A DNA stretch of 64,000 nucleotides from Eubacterium sp. An11 (lineage in GTDB: Bacteria; Bacillota; Clostridia; Lachnospirales; Lachnospiraceae), in assembly GCF_002161065.1 (NCBI RefSeq), contig NZ_NFLV01000002.1:227340-291339 (forward strand). Reading direction: 5' to 3'. Positions 55,099 through 63,959 of this stretch are shown here, piece after piece. The position numbers and the translations under genes were made by a program. The notes beneath the pieces are model-generated. The model worked only from the letters and a program-made list of their open reading frames with translations, was not told the DNA's origin and searched no databases. Positions within the stretch are counted from its first letter, which is position 1. The number at the start of each line of letters is the position of its first letter.

Positions 55099-55947
55099 TC
55101 AATTTTTTCTCTCAGATCTTTGCAGATCCATTTTCACAAGCCCCACCGCCAGCAGTCCCAGGAGCAGCACCGCATCCACCAGAAGAACCGTCACAATATT
55201 TTCTGCCAGTCCAAACACAAACAACACGTTAAAAACTTCTGTCGACAGAGCAACAAAACACAGGGAGTTACTCAGATATTCTGAGATAATCTTCCCGTAA
55301 ATATTGTTCATCTGCACTTTTACATACAGATACGGCCGGAGAAAATAGCGAATCACAACACAGATTACCGGATACGCAAAGATACACTCCTTCCGCGCCA
55401 GAGTACTCGCAATGCCAAGCTTCCACTGTACTGGAATCTGTGGAGGCAGTTTGCTGTAAAATAAGATACCCACAAGCAGGCACAGAACAGTCAGCGCCAT
55501 CCACGTCTGGAAACTGCCCCACAGCCAGAGGAAACTGACGGTATCCAGACGAAATACCGGCTGATTCTGCTCCCAGTAATCTTCCAGCTCACCGGTGTAC
55601 CGCTCCACCTCCATGGTCTCGTAAGTAAGCTCCCGGTCGTGGAGCATTTGTTCACAGAGGGCTTTAGCCCTGTCCAAATCGTCCATCTGCATTGCCAGCC
55701 GTTCACTCTGCCTCTCCAGAATCTCAGTGAGAGACTCCTTCCCCTGGATTACATTTCGGATATCCTCAATGGATATCCCCAGCGTGCGCAGGTACGCGAT
55801 TTTTTTGAGATTCTCCACATCACTTTTTGAATAATCCCGGTAGCCGTTTCGCTCGTTTCTTGATGGCTGGATCAGCTTTTCTTTTTCATAAAACCGAACA
55901 TTGGAGCGGGCCAGGCCCGTCCGCTCCTCCACTTCTTTTATGGTCAT
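55099..55947 (-). CDS. MerR-family regulator fused to a membrane domain
   Basis: 282 residues from the ATG after GAGGAGG. The MerR DNA-binding domain is at 1-70 (IKEVEERTGLARSNVRFYEKEKLI near 3-26), with a coiled-coil to about 125. Then come four or five membrane helices (about 140-275) with a LPPQIPVQW segment like DUF1648 proteins. This is a membrane-tethered one-component sensor. It faces away from the ECF sigma operon; the target is unknown, possibly itself or that operon. Confidence 0.85.
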   Translation of the reverse strand: MTIKEVEERTGLARSNVRFYEKEKLIQPSRNERNGYRDYSKSDVENLKKIAYLRTLGISIEDIRNVIQGKESLTEILERQSERLAMQMDDLDRAKALCEQMLHDRELTYETMEVERYTGELEDYWEQNQPVFRLDTVSFLWLWGSFQTWMALTVLCLLVGILFYSKLPPQIPVQWKLGIASTLARKECIFAYPVICVVIRYFLRPYLYVKVQMNNIYGKIISEYLSNSLCFVALSTEVFNVLFVFGLAENIVTVLLVDAVLLLGLLAVGLVKMDLQRSERKN

Positions 55948-56257
55948 ATTTCCGCCTCCTCGTCTTTTTATGAGGCATAAATATACAGTATCAATGAGGT
56001 TTACAGTCAAGGGAAATTTATTTTTAAGGAACGCATTTCCTCTTCCACTATTCCCTTTGAAGTAACTATTAAGATATAGTATAATTCTATGTCACTGTTT
56101 ATTCAAGTAAAATTTTTCTCACTCCGAATTGCTGATTTTAAATTTTCCGAATCGATGATCCCGCATTATAAATTTTTTCCTTTCATACTATCTTTTTGCT
56201 TCTCCGATTCGTTATACATAATAGAAAGAGAAAATCGTTAAAAGAAAGGAGGATTCT
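55948..56257. other. Spacer between divergent merR and sigma genes
   Basis: 310 bp, AT-rich, no gene seen. It holds a 7-bp inverted pair CGAATCG (56148-56154) and CGATTCG (56205-56211), the second just upstream of a TATACATAAT stretch that could serve as a -10 for the sigma operon. Confidence 0.45.
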
Positions 56258-56791
56258 GTGGACCTGGATTTTTTACTGATCAGAAAAATGAGGCAGGGCG
56301 ATGAAAAGGCATTTGATCTGTTTATCCATAAGTATTACAGAGATATTCTCTCTTATTGTAATTATCATTGTGTAAATAAAGAATATGCAGAAGATTTGAC
56401 GCAGGAAACATTTGTCCGCTTTTTCGCAAAACTTTCTGATTATCATCATATGGGAAAAGTAAAAAATTACTTATATATCATTGCAAGAAACCTATGCGTT
56501 GATTACATGAAAAAAATAAAAGAAATCCCGACTGAACATACAGAATTGGTGAAACAGCTGGAAAGAGGAAATCCGGAAAATGATACGGTTTTAAACAGGA
56601 TTTCTTTGGAATCCGCGCTGAAAAAATTGCCGGATGAATTGCGGGAAGTGATCGTTCTTTATTATTTTAACGAACTGAAAATAACTGAAATTGCCAAAAA
56701 TCTGGGAATTACGGTTTCCCTGGTCAAATACCGGCTGAAGCGGGGAAAAACCCGGCTGAAACAATTGATCGGAGGTGAAATGAATGAATAA
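56258..56791 (+). CDS. ECF-type RNA polymerase sigma factor
   Basis: 177 residues from a GTG start after AAAGGAGG. Sigma region 2 (DLFIHKYYRDILSYC to DLTQETFVRFF, about 22-60) and region 4 (ALKKLPDELREVIVLYYFNELKITEIAKNLGITVSLVKYRLKRG, about 128-170) are joined by a short linker, as in ECF factors. It overlaps the next gene by 8 bp and heads a four-gene operon with an ABC exporter. This is the layout of envelope-stress or antimicrobial-response systems. Confidence 0.92.
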   Translation: MDLDFLLIRKMRQGDEKAFDLFIHKYYRDILSYCNYHCVNKEYAEDLTQETFVRFFAKLSDYHHMGKVKNYLYIIARNLCVDYMKKIKEIPTEHTELVKQLERGNPENDTVLNRISLESALKKLPDELREVIVLYYFNELKITEIAKNLGITVSLVKYRLKRGKTRLKQLIGGEMNE

Positions 56792-57548
56792 CTTTGAAAA
56801 ACAGCTGGAGGATTACAAAAAGGAAACTCATATTGAACCACGGGAAGAAAAAATACAGGAGACCATCCGGAAATCAAAGGAAGCTTTTTTCCGGGCGGAG
56901 GAGGAGAAAACATTGTCCTATTATGAATTTGTCCTGGGACAATTCAGACTGATACGGAAGCGATGGTGGTTCTTTCAGATTGTCTTACTGGTATTTTTAT
57001 GGCTCATTCTCATCTCTGTAAAAGATGACGCCTATGTCCAGAGAAGCCTTGGAATCATCGCGTCCTTGTTTGTTATTTTGATCATTCCCGAGCTGTGGAA
57101 AAACAGAACCTGCCAGAGTATGGAAATCGAATCCTCTGCGTACTTCTCACTCCGGCAGATTTACGCCACGCGGATGCTTCTGTTCGGTCTGGCGGACATT
57201 TTATTTCTTTCCGTTTTTATGGGTATCTCCATATCTGTCTTACATTTTAATATGCTGGATCTGCTGATACAATTTCTCTTTCCTATGACAATTACTGCCT
57301 GCATTTGTTTTCACACGTTATGCTGCAAGCGATTGAACGAAACCGCAGCGGTTGCATTATGCATCGCGTGGAGCAGTGTGTGGCTGTTTATTGTTCTGAA
57401 TGATTCCGTATACACGCGGATCACCATTCCCATCTGGATCTTTCTGTCGGCCCTGTCAGTGATTTATCTGGGTGCGGTAATTTATCAGACCTTAAAAATG
57501 AGTACAAATTATTGGGAGGTATCGGTTCATGGAATTGAAATTAACTGA
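56784..57548 (+). CDS. Membrane protein, putative anti-sigma factor
   Basis: 254 residues. A cytoplasmic N-terminal helix of about 60 residues rich in Glu/Lys is followed by six membrane helices from about residue 66. Position right after the ECF gene, with 8-bp overlap, and the charged cytoplasmic head suggest an anti-sigma or sensor role. No zinc anti-sigma motif is visible. It overlaps the ATPase gene by 20 bp. Confidence 0.7.
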   Translation: MNNFEKQLEDYKKETHIEPREEKIQETIRKSKEAFFRAEEEKTLSYYEFVLGQFRLIRKRWWFFQIVLLVFLWLILISVKDDAYVQRSLGIIASLFVILIIPELWKNRTCQSMEIESSAYFSLRQIYATRMLLFGLADILFLSVFMGISISVLHFNMLDLLIQFLFPMTITACICFHTLCCKRLNETAAVALCIAWSSVWLFIVLNDSVYTRITIPIWIFLSALSVIYLGAVIYQTLKMSTNYWEVSVHGIEIN

Positions 57549-58416
57549 TTTAACAAAAAAATTTGGCAATTTTTCAGCGGTAGACCATATCAACCTTACC
57601 ATGCGAAATGGTGTTTACGGTCTTCTCGGAGTAAATGGCGCAGGAAAAACAACGTTAATGCGAATGCTCTGCACATTGATCAAACCTACACAGGGACACA
57701 TCACTTATAATGGAAAAAATATTTATGAGATGGACAGCGCATACAGAAACCTGCTGGGATATCTGCCACAGGAATTTGGGTTCTATCCGGAATTTACCGT
57801 TCAGGATTATCTGCTCTATATCGCTTCCATCAAAGGAATCCGCCCGGTTGTAGCAAAAAAAAGGACAAAGGAATTGATTCACGGGGTGGGTCTTGCGAAA
57901 GCTGCCAACAGAAAAATGCGGACTTTATCCGGAGGCATGAAACGACGCGCCGGGATTGCCCAGGCGATGCTAAACGATCCTAAGATATTGATTCTTGATG
58001 AACCAACGGCAGGACTTGACCCCAATGAAAGGATACGTTTTCGTAATCTGATCAGCGAACTTTCTGAGGAACGGCTGGTCCTGTTATCCACGCACATTGT
58101 TTCTGATATCGAATATATTGCCAATGACATACTGCTGATGAAAGACGGCAAAATTATCCGTCAGGGAACACTTGACGCCATTATCGCGTCCATGCCCGAA
58201 ACTGTCTGGATCTGCCATGCAGAAAAACAGCAAGTATCTTCAATGATTGAAAACTACCGGGTATCGAATATAAAGGCAGAGAATGATCATGCAGAACTGC
58301 GTATCATTTCATCAGAAAAACCGCTGCCGGAAGCAACGCCCGTACAGCCAACGCTGGAGGATGTATTTTTACATTATTTTGGAGAAAAGGCAGGTGACAA
58401 TCATGTTGAATTTTGA
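57529..58416 (+). CDS. ABC transporter ATPase (antimicrobial/export type)
   Basis: 295 residues. Walker A GVNGAGKTTLMR near 34-45, signature TLSGGMKRRAGIAQAM near 129-144, Walker B KILILDEPTAGLDPNER near 149-165, STHIVSDIEY switch. The C-terminal ~75 residues are a variable domain. It resembles ATPases of bacitracin/lantibiotic-type exporters. It overlaps both neighbours, so translation is coupled. Confidence 0.92.
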   Translation: MELKLTDLTKKFGNFSAVDHINLTMRNGVYGLLGVNGAGKTTLMRMLCTLIKPTQGHITYNGKNIYEMDSAYRNLLGYLPQEFGFYPEFTVQDYLLYIASIKGIRPVVAKKRTKELIHGVGLAKAANRKMRTLSGGMKRRAGIAQAMLNDPKILILDEPTAGLDPNERIRFRNLISELSEERLVLLSTHIVSDIEYIANDILLMKDGKIIRQGTLDAIIASMPETVWICHAEKQQVSSMIENYRVSNIKAENDHAELRIISSEKPLPEATPVQPTLEDVFLHYFGEKAGDNHVEF

Positions 58417-59608
58417 GATCAAAAAAATTTTTTCTAAGGCAAGAAACAAGGTGGCAATGACAGCTTTGCTGGCAATCCTTCTGGTGGTATCCTTGTTATC
58501 CATAAATAAAGTGGAATACATGGATGAAAATGGAAATCACACAACAGGCATCACCGCCGCACAAAATCTCAGAAGAGAAAAAAACAAGTGGGCAGGCGAT
58601 CTGACGGAAGATGTGTTCAGAGAAGTTTATCAGAAAAACCATCAGATCAACTCTGAACAATTAAACGATTCCATCGAGGAGGAAGATAAAGCCTTCCAGA
58701 AAAAACAGGGAATATCGTCTATTATTGATATCATCAACGACGCCAACAGTCCATGGAGAGACTATGATTATTATGCCATTGACAGAATCACCGAAGATGA
58801 GGCGGCAAATGTCTATGAAGAACGTATCGCCAATCTTAAAGACTATATAAATGGCGGCGAGGAATCCTTTTCCGATCATGAAAAAGATTATCTGCTCACC
58901 AAATATCAAAATCTCAGAACTCCGTTCCACTACGAGTATTATGACGGCTGGGTGGCATTAATCGACAATATACCTACATTTATTATGATACTTGCACTTT
59001 TCATAGGATTTTTTGTCTCAGGCATTTTCTCGGACGAATTTCAGACCAAAGCGGATTCTGTCCTTTTCTCAACAAAACTGGGCAGAAATAAAGCTATCCG
59101 CTCCAAAATAAGCGCAGGATTCATGATTTCCACCGTTCTGTATGCTGCTTTCATCGGTATTCACACAGCCATCGTGCTTTTGATTCTCGGTGCAGGCGGC
59201 TCAGACTGTCCGATACAGATGATTTTCTGGCGAAGCTGCTATAATATCACAATCCTTCAAGGGTACCTGTTTATCGTTCTGGGCGGCTACATCGGCACAC
59301 TATTTGCTTCCACGGCTGCCATGCTTGTATCCGTCCTTACACGCTCCACAGTGATCGCGATCATCGTTCCTTTTATTATATTGTGTTTCTTTCCTTTTTT
59401 GAGCAGAATCATCCCTCTGCCGGAAATCTGTTCTTTCTTCCCGGACAGACTGCTGGATATCTATAATGAACTGAGGGATTTTGAATTGCTGGAAGTGTGC
59501 GGAAATATTACGACCGTCTCCAAAGTGATAATACCGGCATATGCCATTATATCATTACTTTTGCTGCCTGTGATTTATCAGTTTTATAAAAAGGCAGAGA
59601 TCAAATAA
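58403..59608 (+). CDS. ABC transporter permease of the sigma operon
   Basis: 401 residues from the ATG after AGGTGA. A first helix at about 14-30 is followed by a large extracellular loop of about 160 residues (charged, Glu/Asn-rich), then five or six helices from about 195. This topology is common in exporters that sense or remove peptide antibiotics. It overlaps the ATPase gene by 14 bp. Substrate unknown. Confidence 0.85.
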   Translation: MLNFEIKKIFSKARNKVAMTALLAILLVVSLLSINKVEYMDENGNHTTGITAAQNLRREKNKWAGDLTEDVFREVYQKNHQINSEQLNDSIEEEDKAFQKKQGISSIIDIINDANSPWRDYDYYAIDRITEDEAANVYEERIANLKDYINGGEESFSDHEKDYLLTKYQNLRTPFHYEYYDGWVALIDNIPTFIMILALFIGFFVSGIFSDEFQTKADSVLFSTKLGRNKAIRSKISAGFMISTVLYAAFIGIHTAIVLLILGAGGSDCPIQMIFWRSCYNITILQGYLFIVLGGYIGTLFASTAAMLVSVLTRSTVIAIIVPFIILCFFPFLSRIIPLPEICSFFPDRLLDIYNELRDFELLEVCGNITTVSKVIIPAYAIISLLLLPVIYQFYKKAEIK

Positions 59609-59626
59609 TTGAGAAGCTATTACGAC

Positions 59627-59660
59627 GGCAAATAAGGAGCTGACCCGCTCCTTATTTGCC
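59627..59660 (+). terminator. Terminator of the sigma/ABC operon
   Basis: A perfect 14-bp inverted repeat GGCAAATAAGGAGC/GCTCCTTATTTGCC with a 6-base loop, 18 bp after the permease stop. The inner GGAGC/GCTCC stem followed by TTATTT acts like a short terminator. The minus strand can form the same fold at the end of the TOPRIM-like gene. Confidence 0.75.
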
Positions 59661-59749
59661 CGGATGACTGGATACATCAGACAGGCCCCATTCCTTATTA
59701 CATTCTTCTATATATAATATAATGAATCAGTTTGTCTTTTCTATAAGAC

Positions 59750-60426
59750 CTATTCAAAAATTAAATGCATATTAGAATGTCTATTTAAAGAATTTTTGTC
59801 TTTTTCTATATAATCCCATGTTTGCTGGTATGTTCCCGAAACTGCAATTTGGTTATCTGATATAAATTCTATAAATTCATTTACTTTCCCGTCATATTTA
59901 TCTGCAAAGTCGTCCGATAAGATTTGTTTTTCCTCATCGGTAAAGTCTTTTAACTCATCATATAACACATGTTCTAAATTGCAAGAATTAAAAAAAATTC
60001 GATAAGGTATTCCATTTATCTTTCCTGTTTTCCTAAGTTTATATAAAATGGCTCCTTTGCGTCTGTTGCGATTTACAATTGCTTTTACATTTTTAACATC
60101 TATATGATCCTCGTAATATTGCGCCTTCTCCACATCTGCTTCTTTGATATCAATTTCCGGAATATATACACCATCCGTATCAACGATATGGATAATCATG
60201 ATAAAATCATCGTGAAAGTAACGATATTTCTTTTTTACACTTTCTATCTGTTCATTAATTTTTTTAGAATATTGTCTTCAGAAACATAATCTTTCAGAGT
60301 GATATCCCCATATACCACAACAAATTGCACTTCATTATTTGAAAAATATTCTTTCATAATCGACCCAAGTGCAGCTTCGTCACTTGGTCCTTCCACTATA
60401 AACATAACGACCTTTTTTTCACTCAT
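59750..60426 (-). CDS. TOPRIM-like protein encoded in two frames joined at an A7 slippery site
   Basis: The first frame (60426-60244) begins MSEKKVVMFIVEGPSDEAAL, with the TOPRIM-like Glu at residue 12, and stops after NILKKLMNR. The second frame contains HIVDTDGV, the TOPRIM-like Asp pair, and runs to 59750. Both are joined without loss by a -1 shift at CTA AAA AAA (about 60262-60270), giving a 225-residue protein. The heptamer A-AAA-AAA is in the correct register for programmed -1 frameshifting; transcript slippage, phase variation or a plain mutation are alternatives. It overlaps the AAA ATPase gene by 8 bp and is its likely partner. Confidence 0.72.
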
Positions 60427-61810
60427 GCTGTATCATTCTACCCGCCTTTCTAAATGCGCGTGCGATTTTTAGGCTGTCTGTTTCTTCATAAATTACTTCA
60501 TCCTGTCCACCAAGAGTAATTCCCCTCAAATACATATCCCTTTGATTGTTTGTTGCTTTTACATTTTTCATTCGTATATATCTTCTATCCGGATTAGCCG
60601 TGGAAAGCATAATACTATCTTTATCCAGCATTTCGAGGGCACGAAGATTATGTGACGTAAAAATCAACTGCCCTTTTGCGCTTTTGCTGAAAATATCCAG
60701 CAGCTCTCCCAGCATATACTCAAAAATACCTGCATCCAATTCATCAATGACCAGACAGATAGAAAAATTTCCAAACGCCTGAATCAGCGCATTTAAAATA
60801 GAAATAATCTTAATGATTCCTTCCGATTCCATTCTAATTGGAATCGGAGCCATACCGTCCCGGATAGAAACAATCTCCACTCTGTAACCATTTTCTCCTG
60901 AATCCGTTAGCTGCATTCCATGATTATGAACCGCTATTTTCATTCCTGGAATAATTGTAAATAAAACCATGTTCACCTGTTCTACAATAACATCCAAAAC
61001 ATTTTTTCTTTCTTCATTTAAGATAATCGGTTCTGTTAAAGGGACAGCAAAATCTTCCTTCATCCCGATTTCGTCTTGTTCAATCCTGAATGCCATAGGC
61101 AGCAGAAAATTAGCAGAAATCACTCCCGAATGAGCGTTACGAATTACAAATAAATCTTTCAATGCAAACTTAAATAACGCCTTGATTGTCTCTGAATAGT
61201 GTCTGAAATCATTTTCATAACAACGACAGAAAATTTCTCTGCTGCTCTCTCCAAAAATATAAGAACAGTTCTCCTTTTCTGCCATTTTTCTCGCCACAAT
61301 CAAATCCGTTTTATTTTCCGCATTCGCTTCAATCACTTCATTAAATCTCTTTCTTGGAGAAAACACTATATCTTTATCCATGCGCTGATAATCCATAAAT
61401 ACAGTCTTATTACTTCTGGAATCCTTTTCATTTATAGCACAGCTCAAAGTTTCCCGAATAATCTCTGCATGTTTCCCATTTCTTTGCAAAATAATCTTAT
61501 AGCCTGCTTCATAAATAACTGAGTCTGCAAAAATATTAAAATCGGCAGAAATCTCTGCCTCCTTTTCATTTACCTCGATATAATCTGCAATTTCATCCTC
61601 CAACACACTGCCAATCATAATCTTTTGTAAATAATACAATGCATCAATCACTGCCGTTTTGCCAGAGCCATTTTGACCGTACAGGCCTAACACCTCTGCA
61701 TTTTTATAGCCCAACTGTTTCCGAAAGGTATTGGGCATAATAATCTGTCCGTTTCTAACATTTTTTATATTTGAAATCTTTAAAGAAGCTAATCTTACAA
61801 CACTTTCCAT
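60419..61810 (-). CDS. AAA ATPase (OLD/AAA15-like) of a putative defence pair
   Basis: 463 residues from the ATG after GGAGG. Walker A GQNGSGKT (45-52), an ABC-like signature region MESEGIIKI (327-335), Walker B ICLVIDELDAG (351-361) and TSHN (385-388). The inserted middle region is helical. This is the SMC/OLD-like AAA15 group found in RloA, PARIS AriA and similar systems, all paired with a TOPRIM or nuclease protein. The TOPRIM-like gene follows with 8-bp overlap. A phage-defence role is inferred from architecture. Confidence 0.85.
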   Translation of the reverse strand: MESVVRLASLKISNIKNVRNGQIIMPNTFRKQLGYKNAEVLGLYGQNGSGKTAVIDALYYLQKIMIGSVLEDEIADYIEVNEKEAEISADFNIFADSVIYEAGYKIILQRNGKHAEIIRETLSCAINEKDSRSNKTVFMDYQRMDKDIVFSPRKRFNEVIEANAENKTDLIVARKMAEKENCSYIFGESSREIFCRCYENDFRHYSETIKALFKFALKDLFVIRNAHSGVISANFLLPMAFRIEQDEIGMKEDFAVPLTEPIILNEERKNVLDVIVEQVNMVLFTIIPGMKIAVHNHGMQLTDSGENGYRVEIVSIRDGMAPIPIRMESEGIIKIISILNALIQAFGNFSICLVIDELDAGIFEYMLGELLDIFSKSAKGQLIFTSHNLRALEMLDKDSIMLSTANPDRRYIRMKNVKATNNQRDMYLRGITLGGQDEVIYEETDSLKIARAFRKAGRMIQHE

Positions 61811-61832
61811 TTGTTTTACCTCCACGGAACTC

Positions 61833-61862
61833 ATTGTAACACAAACATACATCTTTTTTCAA
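61833..61862 (-). promoter_or_regulatory. Promoter of the AAA/TOPRIM pair
   Basis: -35 TTGAAA (61862-61857), an 18-bp spacer and -10 TACAAT (61838-61833). The expected start lies about 15-20 bases before the AAA start codon, so the leader is short. Confidence 0.7.
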
Positions 61863-61971
61863 ATTATTATTTTAAATTCTGCATTTTTTATTCTATTTCA
61901 AAAATAATATTTGTGAAATCTTTTATTTTTTCATCTTATTTGCTTAATCCATTTGCGAAATCTCCAAACCG

Positions 61972-62041
61972 AACTCTCCCCCTTCACACCGACAAAATTC
62001 ATATAAAAATTTTTCAATTAGGGTGAGAGTTTTTTCTTTTT
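61972..62041 (+). promoter_or_regulatory. Terminator-like hairpin upstream of the secreted LRR gene
   Basis: AACTCTCCC (61972-61980) can pair with GGGTGAGAGTT (62021-62031), followed by TTTTTTCTTTTTT on the plus strand. No plus-strand gene lies upstream, so it is either an attenuator of the following gene or a relic. The loop is about 40 bases and AT-rich. Confidence 0.45.
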
Positions 62042-62105
62042 TGTGTACCTATATATATGAAGGACTCATTCCGAGCCAATCAATAGTAGGAAGGAGAAGA
62101 CAAGG

Positions 62106-62249
62106 ATGTACGTAGAACAATCCGTGCAAAACTGGTCAGGAAGAGTATTCGCCAGAAGCAAGACAAAGAAACCAAACACGAAACGAAACAACAATATACA
62201 GACAAGGAGGACGACACATGAAAAAACGATTTACAGCAATAGTACTTAG
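62106..62249 (+). CDS. Possible 47-aa leader peptide overlapping the LRR gene start
   Basis: ATG at 62106 is preceded by GGAAGGAG at 9 bp. The peptide (MYVEQSVQNWSGRVFARSK and on) is basic and Asn/Thr/Lys-rich. It ends at TAG 62247-62249, 29 bp inside the next gene, whose own AAGGAGG lies within it. No homology is recognised; it may couple or control translation of the secreted protein, or be chance. Confidence 0.35.
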   Translation: MYVEQSVQNWSGRVFARSKTKKPNTKRNNNIQTRRTTHEKTIYSNST

Positions 62250-63762
62250 CCTGTGCCTGATATTGGCGCTGCTGCCGGCCACGGCCTTTGCTCAAACCGC
62301 AGCCCCGGAAGAAGAGACATCGCCGCCTATCACAGTCGGAGGAGTAGACTTAGAAAGCACCGCTGCCAATCCGGTGGCATACGCCATCACGGATGAAAGC
62401 GGCAACGTTGCGACTGAGGGCGCCAATGACACGAATTATAACGTCAAATGGGACGGGGAGACCCTGACCCTGCGTAATGCGACTGTGAAAGTCGTAGAAA
62501 ACGAACATTCTGCAGCTATCGAACGTTCTGCGCCATTTACGCTGAAACTGGAAGGCAGGAATACCTTAACATCATTGGAAAACACTCATGCCGGCAAGGG
62601 CATTTCGGCAACAATCGAAGACTACGGAACCGTTGACCCTACTGTCCCTTACGCCCTGATCATCTGCGGGGACGGCAGCCTTGATGTCACAGGCATCACT
62701 GAAGGGATAGCTCTCGCAGGTAATCTCATTATAAAAAGCGGCACGGTGACAGCAACAGCCACCACCGCCCAATCGACATATCCAAGCTTCGGCATCGGCA
62801 CAATGGAAGTAGGAAACATCTACATTGAGGGCGGCAAAGTGACTGCCATCGGAGGAGCATCTTCCACTTTCAGCGCCGGCTTTTACATCATGGTCATGTC
62901 TAACGAAAATACGGGACAGGTTCCCGGTGGTACCGTCCGGATTACCGGCGGTGAGGTGACTGCCGTCGGTGGGGAGATTACAGAAACTGATGAAGAGGAA
63001 CCAGTTCCGATCTCACCAGGCAGTTTTGGTATCTTTACCATGATTACCTCTGATTCTGACAACGTTTCTCCTACCTTCACCAACGGCGCCATCTCTGTCT
63101 CCCCGATGGAAGGTGAGGCCATTGAAGTTCAGGCGGGTGCGGACGCGGACACGGCAACAGCCATCCCGGGTTCTCCGTTTGACAACGGAGACCATGATAT
63201 CACGGACGCTGTTTCCGATGAGGCATACTTCCACAGCAAGGCATTCACTCCTGCCCCGGAAGAGCCGGAACCGGTTGTTCCAACTGACCCGAAGACGCCA
63301 TCCTCCCCGGCGGACACTTCTCAGCCTGCACCGGAAGCTGCTCTGCAGCCTGGCAGTACCTATGCCGCAGGCGGCAACACATACCGGGCAGCTTCCGCCG
63401 ACACCGTCACCGTACAGTCTGTCGCCAATAAGAAGACTGTGAAAATCCCGGCTTACGTCACCGTAAACGGTGTAAAGGCGAAGGTCACCGCCATCGACAA
63501 AAACGCCTTCAAAAAGGCGAAGAAAAAACTGACCAAAGTAGTGATCAGCGCCAACGTGACCACCATCGGCAAGAAAGCCTTTGCCGGCTGCAAAAAGCTG
63601 AAAAAAATCACCATCAAGAGCAAAAAACTCAGAAGTGTCGGCAAAAAAGCTTTCAAGGGTATCAGCAAAAACGCCGTCATCAAAGTACCAAAAGCGAAGA
63701 AGAAAGCTTACACAAAGCTCCTGAAAAACAAAGGCCAGGCGAGAAGCGTGATCATCCGGTAA
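62218..63762 (+). CDS. Large secreted protein with beta-helix-like and LRR_5 (BspA-type) domains
   Basis: 514 residues. A signal peptide ends at AFAQ near 25. Residues about 35-300 form short strands with repeated GG-x-V/I turns (GGVDLES, GGKVTAIGG, GGTVRITGGEVTAVGG), typical of carbohydrate-binding or beta-helix surface proteins. A Pro/Glu/Thr linker (about 345-375) leads to a BspA-like leucine-rich repeat domain (VTAIDKNAFKKA, VTTIGKKAFAGCKKL, LRSVGKKAFKG) with a Lys-rich end. It is probably released or wall-bound through ionic contact, since no LPXTG is seen. Start after AAGGAGG. Confidence 0.85.
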   Translation: MKKRFTAIVLSLCLILALLPATAFAQTAAPEEETSPPITVGGVDLESTAANPVAYAITDESGNVATEGANDTNYNVKWDGETLTLRNATVKVVENEHSAAIERSAPFTLKLEGRNTLTSLENTHAGKGISATIEDYGTVDPTVPYALIICGDGSLDVTGITEGIALAGNLIIKSGTVTATATTAQSTYPSFGIGTMEVGNIYIEGGKVTAIGGASSTFSAGFYIMVMSNENTGQVPGGTVRITGGEVTAVGGEITETDEEEPVPISPGSFGIFTMITSDSDNVSPTFTNGAISVSPMEGEAIEVQAGADADTATAIPGSPFDNGDHDITDAVSDEAYFHSKAFTPAPEEPEPVVPTDPKTPSSPADTSQPAPEAALQPGSTYAAGGNTYRAASADTVTVQSVANKKTVKIPAYVTVNGVKAKVTAIDKNAFKKAKKKLTKVVISANVTTIGKKAFAGCKKLKKITIKSKKLRSVGKKAFKGISKNAVIKVPKAKKKAYTKLLKNKGQARSVIIR

Positions 63763-63930
63763 AGGGATACTTCGCCACCACTTTCTGCACGGTTCTCTTA
63801 TGCCTCATAGGAGGCGGGCAAAAGAAGACAATCATATCTAAATAATTTTTTTCATGATTAAGAAAAGGGGAAGTCTGTATATTGGTGTGCTACCCGTCAA
63901 GTAGACAATGAAAAAAATAAAATTTTTGTG

Positions 63931-63959
63931 TTGCCCGGTTTGTACCGGGCAATATTTTT
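63931..63959. terminator. Terminator at the end of the insertion sequence
   Basis: TTGCCCGG/CCGGGCAA (63931-63938 with 63945-63952), a perfect 8-bp stem with a T-rich tail on the plus strand and an A/U-rich tail on the minus strand. Confidence 0.8.
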
